This document shows, piece by piece, positions 1 through 7,990 of a stretch of DNA of 39,555 nucleotides. This DNA is from an uncultured Bacteroidales bacterium. Lineage in GTDB: Bacteria; Bacteroidota; Bacteroidia; Bacteroidales; UBA932. The DNA lies in NCBI GenBank assembly GCA_900320365.1, contig ONSC01000012.1:1-39555 (forward strand). Reading direction: 5' to 3'. Made by a program: the position numbers and the translations under genes. The notes under the pieces were generated by a model that saw only the letters and a program-made list of their open reading frames with translations, ran no database searches and had not been told where the DNA came from. The first letter of the stretch is position 1, and each line of letters opens with the position of its first letter.

Positions 1-8
1 CTCATTGT

Positions 9-28
9 GAGCGGAAAACGAGACTCGA
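9..28. repeat. Direct repeat of the tRNA-Gly 3' end (copy 1 of 2)
   Basis: Bases 9-28 are identical to 187-206, a 20-bp exact match. The right copy covers the acceptor 3' strand, the discriminator and part of the T-arm of tRNA-Gly. The left copy is not part of a second tRNA: the sequence next to it cannot form a T-stem or anticodon arm. Duplication of a tRNA 3' end is the usual trace of site-specific integration, but only 158 bp separate the copies, so this could equally be a relic of a lost tandem tRNA. Confidence 0.7.
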
Positions 29-145
29 GCCCGAGGCTGCGCCTCGGACATTCTCGCGCCTTTCACGTTACCCCCGCCTTCCTGACGGAAGGCTGCCCCT
101 CGGGGGCCTCGGGGTCGCTCGGTCGGGCCGTCGGACCACAATATG

Positions 146-184
146 AAAACAAAACCGGCAACCTTACGGCTGCCGGCTTGTTTT
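146..184 (-). terminator. Terminator of tRNA-Gly
   Basis: On the minus strand, starting a few bases after the tRNA 3' end, the arms AACAAGCCGGCA and TGCCGGTTTTGTT surround a 10-nt loop. They run into a T-rich tract (TTTTGTTTT). This is the layout of an intrinsic terminator, and it lies just where the tRNA transcript should end. Confidence 0.7.
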
Positions 185-187
185 CAG

Positions 188-260
<73 letters not shown>

Positions 261-304
261 AGTATTTTGTAGTTTCGTACTCCCGTTTTGGTGAATCGGG
301 ACTG

Positions 305-334
305 CAAAGATACGACAATTTTCTTAACGAGCAA
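305..334 (-). promoter_or_regulatory. Promoter of tRNA-Gly
   Basis: On the minus strand a TTG (332-334) is followed after 19 nt by TATCTTTG (312 down to 305). This matches the Bacteroidetes vegetative promoter (-33 TTG, -7 TAnnTTTG) with normal spacing. The predicted transcript begins about 40 nt before the mature tRNA 5' end. Confidence 0.75.
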
Positions 335-341
335 GATTTTT

Positions 342-1154
342 TTAATTTTTTCTTATCGGCTCGATAAAGATATTCCTGTATTCGATAGCGTGGAATTCAC
401 TTTGGAGCTGGATGCGTCCACCGCTGGGTTTGAGATCGAACAGCTTCAGAACTGTGACACCGTTGAGGATATACTCCGCGGTGTCGCCGTCGCAGATCAG
501 CTCAACTGTGTTCCATTCACCATATTCCTTCTCAGGCCAGACAGAGGGCTGGTCTGAGACGTCCTTCCATGAGGGGTCATAAGTCTTGCTGTTGACACGA
601 CCTGTTTTGAGCTCCTTCAATTTACCATCCGGATCCCACCGGCCAAGATCATCCACATACGCCTTTGCCGAAAGGTGTCCCTTGTACTCCGGATTCGAAT
701 CCACTATTATCAAGTCCCCACTCCTTCCCTGGATGATATTGTATTCGAAAGAGAGATGCCAGGTGTCTTTAGTTCCGCTTCCCTCGGGTCCGACGCAATG
801 GAAAAGCAACCCTCCGTCAGCTGTTTTCCCTATACGGCTCGCATAGGCGTCACCGACAAACCGGAACTCTAAGGTAAGATGATAGTCTTTATAAGCCTTT
901 TTAGTCGTGCAACCGCCCAAGGCCTTGCCATTTATGCTCATGGCTCCATCTTTCACGCCAAAGACCTCATCTGGAGAGCCTTCAAGGCCTCTGGGGTTTA
1001 TTTGTATGTCCCAACCTTTATAGTTTTTGCCGTTGAAAAGGGCCGTCTTCTTCCGAGGGGCTTTAGGGGTGGGATCTCCATCGAATACCTGCGCCCCGGC
1101 GGAGAAGGTCATCAATGACGCCAGAAATAGGGCAATGAGCTTGGTCTTTTCCAT
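342..1154 (-). CDS. Exported DUF1080 (3-keto-disaccharide hydrolase-like) protein
   Basis: The 270-aa protein starts with a signal peptide (MEKTKLIALFLASLMTFSAG) followed by one DUF1080 domain. DUF1080 folds as a concanavalin-like beta-sandwich, and the family includes periplasmic hydrolases of 3-keto-glycosides. Visible family signatures are the early ALFNGKNYKGWDIQ strand, GGLLFHCVG in the middle, the EYNIIQG and EWNTVELICDG strands, and the closing IEYRNIFIEPI. I chose the ATG at 1154 over an upstream GTG at 1160 because it begins directly with the signal peptide and lies 26 nt after a -7 box (1181-1188). It is divergent from the sialate O-acetylesterase and probably acts on carbohydrate in the periplasm. 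The substrate is unknown. A second, distant DUF1080 gene lies at 18032-18799. Confidence 0.85.
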   Translation of the reverse strand: MEKTKLIALFLASLMTFSAGAQVFDGDPTPKAPRKKTALFNGKNYKGWDIQINPRGLEGSPDEVFGVKDGAMSINGKALGGCTTKKAYKDYHLTLEFRFVGDAYASRIGKTADGGLLFHCVGPEGSGTKDTWHLSFEYNIIQGRSGDLIIVDSNPEYKGHLSAKAYVDDLGRWDPDGKLKELKTGRVNSKTYDPSWKDVSDQPSVWPEKEYGEWNTVELICDGDTAEYILNGVTVLKLFDLKPSGGRIQLQSEFHAIEYRNIFIEPIRKN

Positions 1155-1180
1155 AAACACCTAATTATTTGTTCTTTACG

Positions 1181-1188
1181 CAAATATA
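1181..1188 (-). promoter_or_regulatory. -7 box of the DUF1080 gene
   Basis: TATATTTG on the minus strand matches TAnnTTTG and lies 26 nt before the ATG at 1154. No clear TTG is seen 19-21 nt upstream, so the -33 element is weak or absent. It is one half of a divergent pair with the box at 1209-1216. Confidence 0.55.
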
Positions 1189-1208
1189 ATTATTTCAGAA
1201 TCATTGCG

Positions 1209-1216
1209 TATATTTG
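1209..1216 (+). promoter_or_regulatory. -7 box of the sialate O-acetylesterase gene
   Basis: TATATTTG on the plus strand matches TAnnTTTG. It supports starting the downstream gene at one of the ATGs at 1240 or 1246 rather than at the TTG at 1204, which lies upstream of the predicted transcription start. Confidence 0.55.
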
Positions 1217-1245
1217 TGTCTAGTAATAACCAATCCGTAATGATT

Positions 1246-2685
1246 ATGAGAAAATTCTTTCTTCCGCTGGTCCTGGCCTTGATCGGGACCTTGCAGCTCG
1301 AGGCCAAAGTGACTCTACCTTCGTTCTTCAGCGATAATATGGTGCTTCAGCGCAACACGGAGGCCGCGATTTGGGGTTGGACTGACACCGGTGGCAAAGT
1401 CACGATCACAACCACTTGGACCGGAGTCAAATTCACCGCCACACCGGACGCTAATGGTAAATGGATGACCCGGATCACAACCCCTGAGGCTGGAGGACCT
1501 TACAAGATTTTCATCTCAGACGGAGACAAATCCGAAAGATGCGAGCTTCAGAATGTCCTTATTGGGGAGGTTTGGTTCTGTTCCGGCCAGTCCAACATGG
1601 AGATGCCTGTGGGTGGATATTCAGGACAACCTGCTGCAGGTGCCGCGGATGTCATTCTAGGAGCCAGGGCCAAAACCCCGATTCGCATGTGCACCATCAC
1701 ACGGAAGGCATCGTTGAAGCCCCTTCAGGAATGTGAGGGATCATGGAGTGAGAATGTGCCTGAGGCGGTCTCGAACACCAGCGCCACGGCATATTACTTC
1801 GCGAAGAAGCTCCAGGAGATGCTGGACATTCCGGTCGGAATCCTTATTTCATGTTGGGGCGGCTCCACGATTGAGACGTGGATCAACAGGGAAACTATGG
1901 AGAGCAAGTTCGGGAAGGAGTTCGACCTTGCGTTCCTTGATGGTGACAAGTTGATTAACAATCAGTTCCAGACTCCTTGCACTCTTTTCAACGGTCAAGT
2001 CGCACCGTTGGTTCCTTTTACTTTCAAGGGCATGATCTGGTATCAGGGTGAGGCCAACCGTGGCAGGTGCGAGCAATATATCCGTCTGCAGAAGGAATAT
2101 GTGGCAATGATGAGGGATATATTCCAGAATCCAGACGCCCCCTTCTACTTCACCCAGATCGCTCCCTATCCCTACGGCAATCCTGACGATTGGACCTCAG
2201 GCTATTTCTGCGAGGCCCAGCTCAAGTCTTTGGATGTCATTCCCCATAGCGGGATGGCCGCCACAGTGGATATAGGCGAATACGGTACCATTCACCCTTG
2301 CAGGAAACAGGACGTCGGAAACCGTCTGGCCTATCAGGCCCTTGTCAAGGACTATGGTTTCACAGGAATAGATCCTGACGCTCCCACTTTTGAGAGCGCC
2401 GTGTTTGAGAATGGTGAGGCTGTGATCACCATGAAGGTGGATCGCAGGGGCCTGTCTCCGGCAGGGGTCAATCTTGAGGGCTTTGAGATTGCCGGAGAAG
2501 ACAAAGTCTTCCATCCCGCGTCAGCCCATGTGAAGAACTGGAACAACGTGGTCATTGTAAGCAGCCCGGACGTGCCGGAACCTGTGGCAGTACGCTACTG
2601 TTTCAGAAATTGGGGAGTCGGTACCATGTTTAACAACTATGGCATTCCCGCCGCACCTTTCCGCACGGATAATTGGAATCTTTAG
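1246..2685 (+). CDS. Sialate O-acetylesterase family protein
   Basis: The 479-aa exported protein belongs to the SIAE/SASA family of SGNH-fold esterases, which remove O-acetyl groups from sialic acids or from acetylated glycans. A signal peptide (MRKFFLPLVLALIGTLQLEA) is followed by an N-terminal beta-rich domain. Then come the nucleophile block GQSNM with Ser116, the WYQGEAN block in the middle, and HPCRKQDVGNRLA with the catalytic His350. These are the expected catalytic elements at normal spacing, so the enzyme should be active. The start could also be the ATG six bases upstream at 1240. It ends 12 bases before the convergent pheS, with no strong terminator between them. The likely role is foraging on acetylated host or plant glycans; the true substrate is not shown by the sequence. 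Confidence 0.92.
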   Translation: MRKFFLPLVLALIGTLQLEAKVTLPSFFSDNMVLQRNTEAAIWGWTDTGGKVTITTTWTGVKFTATPDANGKWMTRITTPEAGGPYKIFISDGDKSERCELQNVLIGEVWFCSGQSNMEMPVGGYSGQPAAGAADVILGARAKTPIRMCTITRKASLKPLQECEGSWSENVPEAVSNTSATAYYFAKKLQEMLDIPVGILISCWGGSTIETWINRETMESKFGKEFDLAFLDGDKLINNQFQTPCTLFNGQVAPLVPFTFKGMIWYQGEANRGRCEQYIRLQKEYVAMMRDIFQNPDAPFYFTQIAPYPYGNPDDWTSGYFCEAQLKSLDVIPHSGMAATVDIGEYGTIHPCRKQDVGNRLAYQALVKDYGFTGIDPDAPTFESAVFENGEAVITMKVDRRGLSPAGVNLEGFEIAGEDKVFHPASAHVKNWNNVVIVSSPDVPEPVAVRYCFRNWGVGTMFNNYGIPAAPFRTDNWNL

Positions 2686-2697
2686 GCGAAGAGCCTA

Positions 2698-3732
2698 TCA
2701 GACCTCTATGGAAGTCTTGAATTGGGACAGGAAACGGAGGTCGTTCTCGAAATAATGACGGAGGTCGTTGACCTGCCATTTCAACATCGCGATTCGCTCG
2801 AGGCCCATGCCGAAAGCGAATCCGCTGTATTTCTTGCTGTCTATCCCGGAGGCCTCAAGGACGTTCGGGTCGACCATTCCGCAGCCCAGGATCTCGAGCC
2901 AGCCGGTACCCTTGCATATGTTGCAACCCTTTCCATGGCAGATATTGCAACTGACATCGACCTCGCTGGAGGGCTCGGTGAACGGGAAATATGAAGGCCT
3001 CATACGGATAGCCGTGTCGGGACCGAACATCTCGCGGGCGAAAAGCAGGATGGCCTGCTTGAGGTCAGCGAAGGTCACGTTCTCGTCGATATACAAACCC
3101 TCGACTTGATGGAATATACAGTGGGCGCGGGCTGAGATCGCCTCATTGCGGAAAACCCTTCCGGGGCATATTACCCTGATAGGGAGCTTCATCGTCTCCA
3201 TCGCGCGAACCTGGACAGAAGAGGTGTGGGTCCTCAGAAGAAGCGGGTTGAGATGGCCCGCGGACACGAAGAAAGTGTCCTGCATGTCCCTCGCAGGGTG
3301 GTTCGGAGGGAAATTGAGGGCCTCAAACACATGATAATCATCCTCGATCTCCGGCCCTTCGGCCACGTCATAACCGAACTTGCGGAATATGTCCACAATC
3401 TCCTGACGGACAATCGAGACGGGATGCCTTGAGCCGAGCGCGAATGGGGTGCCGGGCATGCTGAGATCCTCTTTCGGGCCTTCAGAAGCCGCTGAGGAAG
3501 CTGTCAAATCCTTGAGTTCCTCAATCTTCGCGGTGGCGGCTTGCTTGAGCTCGTTCAGTTTTCTTCCAAACTCCCTTTTAAGGTCGGGGCTGCAAGTCCT
3601 GAATTCCTCAAATAACCTTGTGATCTCACCCTTCTTCCCGAGAAGCCTTACCCTGGCTTCCTCAACTTCCTTGGCGTTGGCGGCCTTCAATCCGGCGACC
3701 TGCGCGAGCAACTGTTCAATCGCTTCTTTCAT
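2698..3732 (-). CDS. pheS: Phenylalanine--tRNA ligase alpha subunit
   Basis: This 344-aa protein is a full-length PheS. With PheT it forms the alpha2-beta2 enzyme that charges tRNA-Phe. An N-terminal coiled coil (about residues 1-80) that contacts tRNA is followed by the class II catalytic core. Signatures are LLRTHTSSVQVRAME, HQVEGLYIDE, FTEPSSEVDVSC, GCGMVDPNVLEASG and the closing GFAFGMGLERIAML (motif 3). The open frame continues 46 codons upstream, but that extension is Arg-rich, overlaps the neighbouring gene and is not part of the family, so the ATG at 3732 is used. pheT is not adjacent, which is common in Bacteroidetes. The gene lies 17 bases downstream of the small exported protein and is probably co-transcribed with it. 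Confidence 0.97.
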   Translation of the reverse strand: MKEAIEQLLAQVAGLKAANAKEVEEARVRLLGKKGEITRLFEEFRTCSPDLKREFGRKLNELKQAATAKIEELKDLTASSAASEGPKEDLSMPGTPFALGSRHPVSIVRQEIVDIFRKFGYDVAEGPEIEDDYHVFEALNFPPNHPARDMQDTFFVSAGHLNPLLLRTHTSSVQVRAMETMKLPIRVICPGRVFRNEAISARAHCIFHQVEGLYIDENVTFADLKQAILLFAREMFGPDTAIRMRPSYFPFTEPSSEVDVSCNICHGKGCNICKGTGWLEILGCGMVDPNVLEASGIDSKKYSGFAFGMGLERIAMLKWQVNDLRHYFENDLRFLSQFKTSIEV

Positions 3733-3749
3733 ATATCTCTTAAAGAAAT

Positions 3750-4148
3750 TTACTTCGTTTTCCTTTTGTCTCTGGCCTTCTTCTCCCTTGCGGCGCCTTG
3801 CTTGAGGTATTTGGCCCACTGTTCCTCGTTGAGGATACCGTGCATGGCCTCGTATATCTTCTCCGCCCATTTGTCGCTTGCCTGGGTATAGAGGTCGGCG
3901 TTGGAAACCTTTGCCTCTTGGAGAGAGTTCAGCTCCTCCTGGAGGGCACGGTAGTCGTGGTTGAGAATCGAGTCCGCATAGAAAGTTTGCCAGTCCTCAA
4001 GTTTGAGGCTGGACTCAAGTCTCTCAACCTGCTTCTGGATGTACTCATCCAACTTTTTCTCCTTCTCCTCAGGGCTCATCTGCTCCTGTGCGAGGGCGGT
4101 TCCGATCGAAAAGAGAAGAGCGATAGCCGCGAACAATATTTTTTTCAT
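3750..4148 (-). CDS. Small exported protein of unknown function
   Basis: I do not recognise this 132-aa protein as a named family. It has a clear signal peptide (MKKILFAAIALLFSIGTALAQ). The mature part is short, highly charged and predicted helical, rich in Glu, Lys and Gln, with a basic tail (KKARDKRKTK). Spaced aromatic residues (WQTFYAD, KWAEKIYEAM, EEQWAKYLK) recall small Bacteroidetes periplasmic proteins of the Spy/CpxP-like helical type, but this is only a resemblance. The ATG at 4148 is chosen because it starts the signal peptide; the frame extends eight codons further. It is divergent from the C69 dipeptidase (59 bases between start codons) and leads directly into pheS. Confidence 0.8.
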   Translation of the reverse strand: MKKILFAAIALLFSIGTALAQEQMSPEEKEKKLDEYIQKQVERLESSLKLEDWQTFYADSILNHDYRALQEELNSLQEAKVSNADLYTQASDKWAEKIYEAMHGILNEEQWAKYLKQGAAREKKARDKRKTK

Positions 4149-4207
4149 ATCTTTACAGTTCGTAAATATCAACAGACAAAATTAATCAATAATCGAATAA
4201 TCACAAA

Positions 4208-5953
4208 ATGACCAGGAAAGCAATCTTCGCCGCCGCTCTCGCCGCCTCTGTCCTTCTGGCCGGAGGAATAAGGAGCAAAGCTTGTACCAACATCATAGTG
4301 ACAAGGGGTGCCAGCGCCGACAATTCTAACATCGTTTCCTATGCCGCTGACTCTCATGTGCTCTACGGGGAGCTATATTTCCATCCCGCGGCTGTCTGGA
4401 AGGCCGGATCAATGCTGGATGTGGTGGACTGGGACTCTTATCGCCCGTTAGGCAGCATCCCTCAGGTCGCCAGAACCTACAAGACGGTCGGTAACATGAA
4501 CGAGTATCAGCTGATCATAGGCGAGACCACTTGGGGAGGCCGTAGGGAACTTCACGACCCTGCCGGAATCATGGATTATGGCTCTTTGATCTACATCACT
4601 CTCCAAAGGGCGAAGACAGCCAGGGAGGCCATCCAGATAATTATCGACTTGGCCAATGAATATGGCTACGCTTCTTCCGGTGAGTCTTTCTCCATAGCCG
4701 ACAAGGATGAGGCTTGGGTCATGGATTTGGTGGGAAAAGGTCCTGACAATAAGGGTATTAACTATGTCGCCATCAGGATTCCGGACGGTTACATCTGCTC
4801 GCACGCCAACCAGGCGCGTATCCAGACTTTCCCGCAGAATGATCCCGAGAATTGCGTTTTCGCTCCTGGAATGATCGAGTTCGCCAGGGAGAAAGGCTGG
4901 TTCAGCGGCGAGGACAAGGATTTCGATTTCACCGCCGCTTTCGGTCCGGTAGATTTCGGTGGTGCCAGAGGTTGTGACGCACGCGCTTGGAGCGCTTTCA
5001 ATATCCTGACCGGAGGCGAGTTCACTTATGAGAAAGACGGCAAGATGGTCACAGAGCCTGCCTCCGCGTATTATGACTATATCACCGGAAAGGATCTTTC
5101 CAAGAGGATGCCACTCTTCGTCAAGCCTTCCAAGAAAATCACTGTCAAGGATGTCGCTGACGCTATGAGGGACCATTTCGAGGGAACCCCGTTGGATATG
5201 ACCACCGACATCGGAGCCGGCGGTAACGCTCTTCCTTACAGGTGGAGACCCATGGGTTTCTCAAAGGATGGATGGAGCTATACCAACGAGAGGGCGATAG
5301 CCACCCAGCAGACTGGTTTCTGGTTCGTGGCTCAGGCCAGGCATGACCTACCTGACTTGATCGGAGGAATCATCTGGTTTGGAACTGACGATGCCGCGAC
5401 ATCCTACGTCACCCCTATCTATTCCAACACCAACGATGTGCCGGAGTGCTTCAGGGTGGGAAACGGCAATATGCTTGAGTATTCAAACACGGCTTCTTTC
5501 TGGATCAACAACCGTGTGGCGAACGATTGCTACAAGGCCTACAATATCATGGCTCCCACGGTCCGAGCGGCTATCGACAAGTTCGAGAACGAACAGTTGG
5601 GCACGAAGGTTCCCGAGATGGACGCCAAGGCGCTTGCCGCATACAATGCCATACTTGCCAAGATCGGAAAGAAAGATCCAGAGGCCAAGGATTGGTTCGC
5701 CCCTGTGAAGAAGATGCTGACAGAATACTCTGTAGGGACTGCCCAGAAGCAATTCGAGGATTGGGTGGCTCTCGAGGAGATGATCACCGTGAAGTTCATT
5801 GACGGCAACGTCAAGGCCCAGAATGAGGATGGGAGCTTCAAGCACTCGAAATACAATGCCGGCACTCCGGCGGGGATCACGAATCCTGGCTACACCGACA
5901 AGTGGAAAGAGGCCGTCATCAAAGATCACGGCGACGTCATCCGTGTGAGATAA
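4208..5953 (+). CDS. C69 family dipeptidase
   Basis: The 581-aa exported enzyme belongs to peptidase family C69 (PepD/U34), N-terminal nucleophile hydrolases that cut dipeptides. A signal peptide precedes KACTNIIVTRGAS, and cleavage would expose Cys26 as the N-terminal catalytic residue. Further family signatures are NEYQLIIGETTWGG, GESFSIADKDEAWVMDLVGKG and the acidic DARAWSAFNILTGGEF stretch. Length is normal for the secreted Bacteroidetes type. A possible -7 box (TATCTTTA, 4148-4155) lies 52 bases upstream. The stop codon overlaps the start of the S46-like gene (TAATG), so the two are likely translationally coupled, which suggests joint work in peptide breakdown in the periplasm. Confidence 0.93.
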   Translation: MTRKAIFAAALAASVLLAGGIRSKACTNIIVTRGASADNSNIVSYAADSHVLYGELYFHPAAVWKAGSMLDVVDWDSYRPLGSIPQVARTYKTVGNMNEYQLIIGETTWGGRRELHDPAGIMDYGSLIYITLQRAKTAREAIQIIIDLANEYGYASSGESFSIADKDEAWVMDLVGKGPDNKGINYVAIRIPDGYICSHANQARIQTFPQNDPENCVFAPGMIEFAREKGWFSGEDKDFDFTAAFGPVDFGGARGCDARAWSAFNILTGGEFTYEKDGKMVTEPASAYYDYITGKDLSKRMPLFVKPSKKITVKDVADAMRDHFEGTPLDMTTDIGAGGNALPYRWRPMGFSKDGWSYTNERAIATQQTGFWFVAQARHDLPDLIGGIIWFGTDDAATSYVTPIYSNTNDVPECFRVGNGNMLEYSNTASFWINNRVANDCYKAYNIMAPTVRAAIDKFENEQLGTKVPEMDAKALAAYNAILAKIGKKDPEAKDWFAPVKKMLTEYSVGTAQKQFEDWVALEEMITVKFIDGNVKAQNEDGSFKHSKYNAGTPAGITNPGYTDKWKEAVIKDHGDVIRVR

Positions 5954-7983
5954 TGAGAGGTTTAAGGAATATTCTCACCGCTGCCGCCATTCTCATCAGC
6001 TCGGCGGCTTCGGCAGATAAAGGTTTTTGGCCTATCCAGGACATCAATCACGCCCTGGAGAAAGACATGAGGGAACGGGGAATCAAACTCCGCCCCAAGG
6101 AAATCTACAATGTGGAATCTCCAGGCTCAGGACTTGCTGATGCCGTGTTGACCTTCGGGTTCAAGTACACGGGATGCTTTGTCTCCAACTGGGGACTGGT
6201 GCTGACATCCGCCGATCCCGCCATCGATTATATGGACAGGCTCGGGGAAGTGGGACAGCAGTTGCTCAAGGAAGGTTTCCACGCCGTGTCAGACGATCGT
6301 GAGATTCCCCTCGAGGGAGAGAAAGTCTATTCCCTGAAGAGAGTGTTCGACGTGACCGAGGATGTCAAGACATTGCTGAATCGGGGGATGGAATATGCGG
6401 AGGTCGTCTCTAAAATCGAGAAAGCATACGAGGAGTCGACTACGGTGACTTGCCGCTTGTCTTCTGAGTGGGCGGGGGAGAAGTATTATATCTCCGCGTA
6501 CAAAGTCTATGACGATGTGCGGTTGGTCGTCATGCCGCCCTTGTCAATGTCCCGCGCGGGAGATGTTGACGGAAAATGGTCCTGGCCCACCCCGAGGTGC
6601 GATTTCGCTTTGTTCCGTATTTACGATCACGGCCGCCCTGTTTCGGGGGCCAAGTGCCTGGATGTGTGCCTTGACGGTTATACAAGTGGCGCTTTCATGA
6701 TGACGATAGGATACCCGAGATTGACGGAACGCTATGTCTCATCGGTAGATGCCCGTTTCAGGGAAGGAGTCTCCCTTCCGCTGACCAATTCCATCCGTGG
6801 AGCCCGACTCGAGATCATGAGACTCGGGATGGACGGGAATCCGTCTGTTCGGAGCAAATATTCAGAAAGGGCATCCGAGTTGGAGGAGTCGCTCAATGAA
6901 GACAAAAGATTGGCGGCTTATTACAAGGCCTCCGGCCTAGTCGGTATCAAGGAAAACGGCGAGGGATGGATGCCGGATGGATTAATGTCAGGTCTGAGGG
7001 ATGCTTTTGAGAGTACCACTCGTGTGGAATATGACAAGCTGCTCAGGACAGAGACCATTCAGAACGGCACTTTCGCGGCATCTTATCTTCGTCGCGCCGC
7101 TTCCGCCGTAAGCCTTGACAGGATGAAAGAGATTCTGTTGGCAGGCAGTTCCGAGACTGATCCCGGGATTGAGAAAGAACTCTTGGGATATGCGCTCTCA
7201 GAGTATTACACCAATATGGACGACCTCTATTTCGGTCCGTACCAAAGGTGGATTCAGGACCGCTTCGGCTACGATTTCGATGCCGCCGCGGAATATCTCT
7301 GGAAGGGAAGTCTTCTGAGTTCCCCTTCGAAGATTATGGGGCTGGAAGATATGTCCGAAATCAAGGACGATTTGCTTTACAGGTTCCTTAGTGACACTCC
7401 TATAAGCCTGTATGATGGCAGAAGTGGACATAAAGAAGGCCTGGACAAGGCTCGTTCATTGTCTGAAGAGTATATGAGGACGCTTTACCGTGAGGGCCTT
7501 CGGAAAGGGACCCCCGTCTATCCGGACGCCAATTCCACACTGAGGCTCACTTATGGGACTATCGGCCCTCTCCAGGGGGCTGAGGATCCCCAGACCGGTT
7601 GGTACACCATACCTTCTGATTTTCTCCGTACTCTTGATCAGGCTGATCCGTACAAGAGTGTCACACCTCGTCTGAAACAACTGATAGAGAAAGACTTCTG
7701 GAATCGTTGGGGGTTCAGGGTCGGAGGAAAAAGACACAGGATGATGATGGATTTCATTTCCAGCAATGATTTTGTGGACGGCTGCCAAGGATCCCCGATA
7801 CTCGATGCCGAGGGACATCTGATCGGGGTGGTCTCAGGAGGAACCCCTGAGACTAAGACAGGTATTCTGACTTATCAAGAAGGTCGTAGCGCAAGCGTGA
7901 GCACCGACATGCATCTTGTTTTGTGGTACCTTGACAGGGCTCTCGGCCTTAAACGAATCGTCAAAGAGTTCGAGTTCTATTAA
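5953..7983 (+). CDS. S46 (DPP7/DPP11-like) peptidase homologue lacking catalytic residues
   Basis: The 676-aa protein resembles dipeptidyl-peptidases of family S46 over its whole length: signal peptide, GLVLTS block, WPTPRCDFALFRIY block, GYPRLTERY, and a C-terminal GSPILDAEGHLIGVVSGG block. Active members read TNHHC at the first block and GNSGSP at the last. Here these read TSADP and GCQGSP, so the catalytic His is absent and the nucleophile Ser is replaced by Gln. Only the Asp of the triad (CDFALFR) remains. The reading frame is intact and long, so this is a maintained protein rather than a decaying gene. It starts at the ATG overlapping the dipeptidase stop. I infer a non-catalytic role such as peptide binding or partnering the dipeptidase. 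The alignment was made by eye. Confidence 0.88.
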   Translation: MRGLRNILTAAAILISSAASADKGFWPIQDINHALEKDMRERGIKLRPKEIYNVESPGSGLADAVLTFGFKYTGCFVSNWGLVLTSADPAIDYMDRLGEVGQQLLKEGFHAVSDDREIPLEGEKVYSLKRVFDVTEDVKTLLNRGMEYAEVVSKIEKAYEESTTVTCRLSSEWAGEKYYISAYKVYDDVRLVVMPPLSMSRAGDVDGKWSWPTPRCDFALFRIYDHGRPVSGAKCLDVCLDGYTSGAFMMTIGYPRLTERYVSSVDARFREGVSLPLTNSIRGARLEIMRLGMDGNPSVRSKYSERASELEESLNEDKRLAAYYKASGLVGIKENGEGWMPDGLMSGLRDAFESTTRVEYDKLLRTETIQNGTFAASYLRRAASAVSLDRMKEILLAGSSETDPGIEKELLGYALSEYYTNMDDLYFGPYQRWIQDRFGYDFDAAAEYLWKGSLLSSPSKIMGLEDMSEIKDDLLYRFLSDTPISLYDGRSGHKEGLDKARSLSEEYMRTLYREGLRKGTPVYPDANSTLRLTYGTIGPLQGAEDPQTGWYTIPSDFLRTLDQADPYKSVTPRLKQLIEKDFWNRWGFRVGGKRHRMMMDFISSNDFVDGCQGSPILDAEGHLIGVVSGGTPETKTGILTYQEGRSASVSTDMHLVLWYLDRALGLKRIVKEFEFY

Positions 7984-7990
7984 TGGACCC

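Larger units (their letters stand above)
1..187. other. Hairpin-rich non-coding segment beside tRNA-Gly
   Basis: No credible gene is seen here. The stretch holds three compact GC-rich perfect hairpins: 31-47 (7-bp arms CCGAGGC/GCCTCGG, 3-nt loop), 76-93 (GCCTTCC/GGAAGGC, TGAC loop) and 95-107 (GCCCC/GGGGC, TCG loop). The tRNA terminator hairpin follows at 146-184. It also holds a 20-bp copy of the tRNA-Gly 3' end at 9-28. The short open frames crossing it have no recognisable product and look like chance reading of GC-rich DNA. Confidence 0.6.

Noticed and set aside
1-60. A second tRNA gene at the left edge
   Set aside because: Only the 3' end sequence is present; no T-stem, anticodon arm or 5' acceptor strand can be formed.
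3733-3870. A 46-residue N-terminal extension of PheS
   Set aside because: It is Arg-rich, overlaps the small exported protein gene and is absent from the family; PheS starts at 3732.
4448-5176. A 242-codon open frame opposite the C69 dipeptidase
   Set aside because: It lies wholly inside a well-supported enzyme gene and has no recognisable features.
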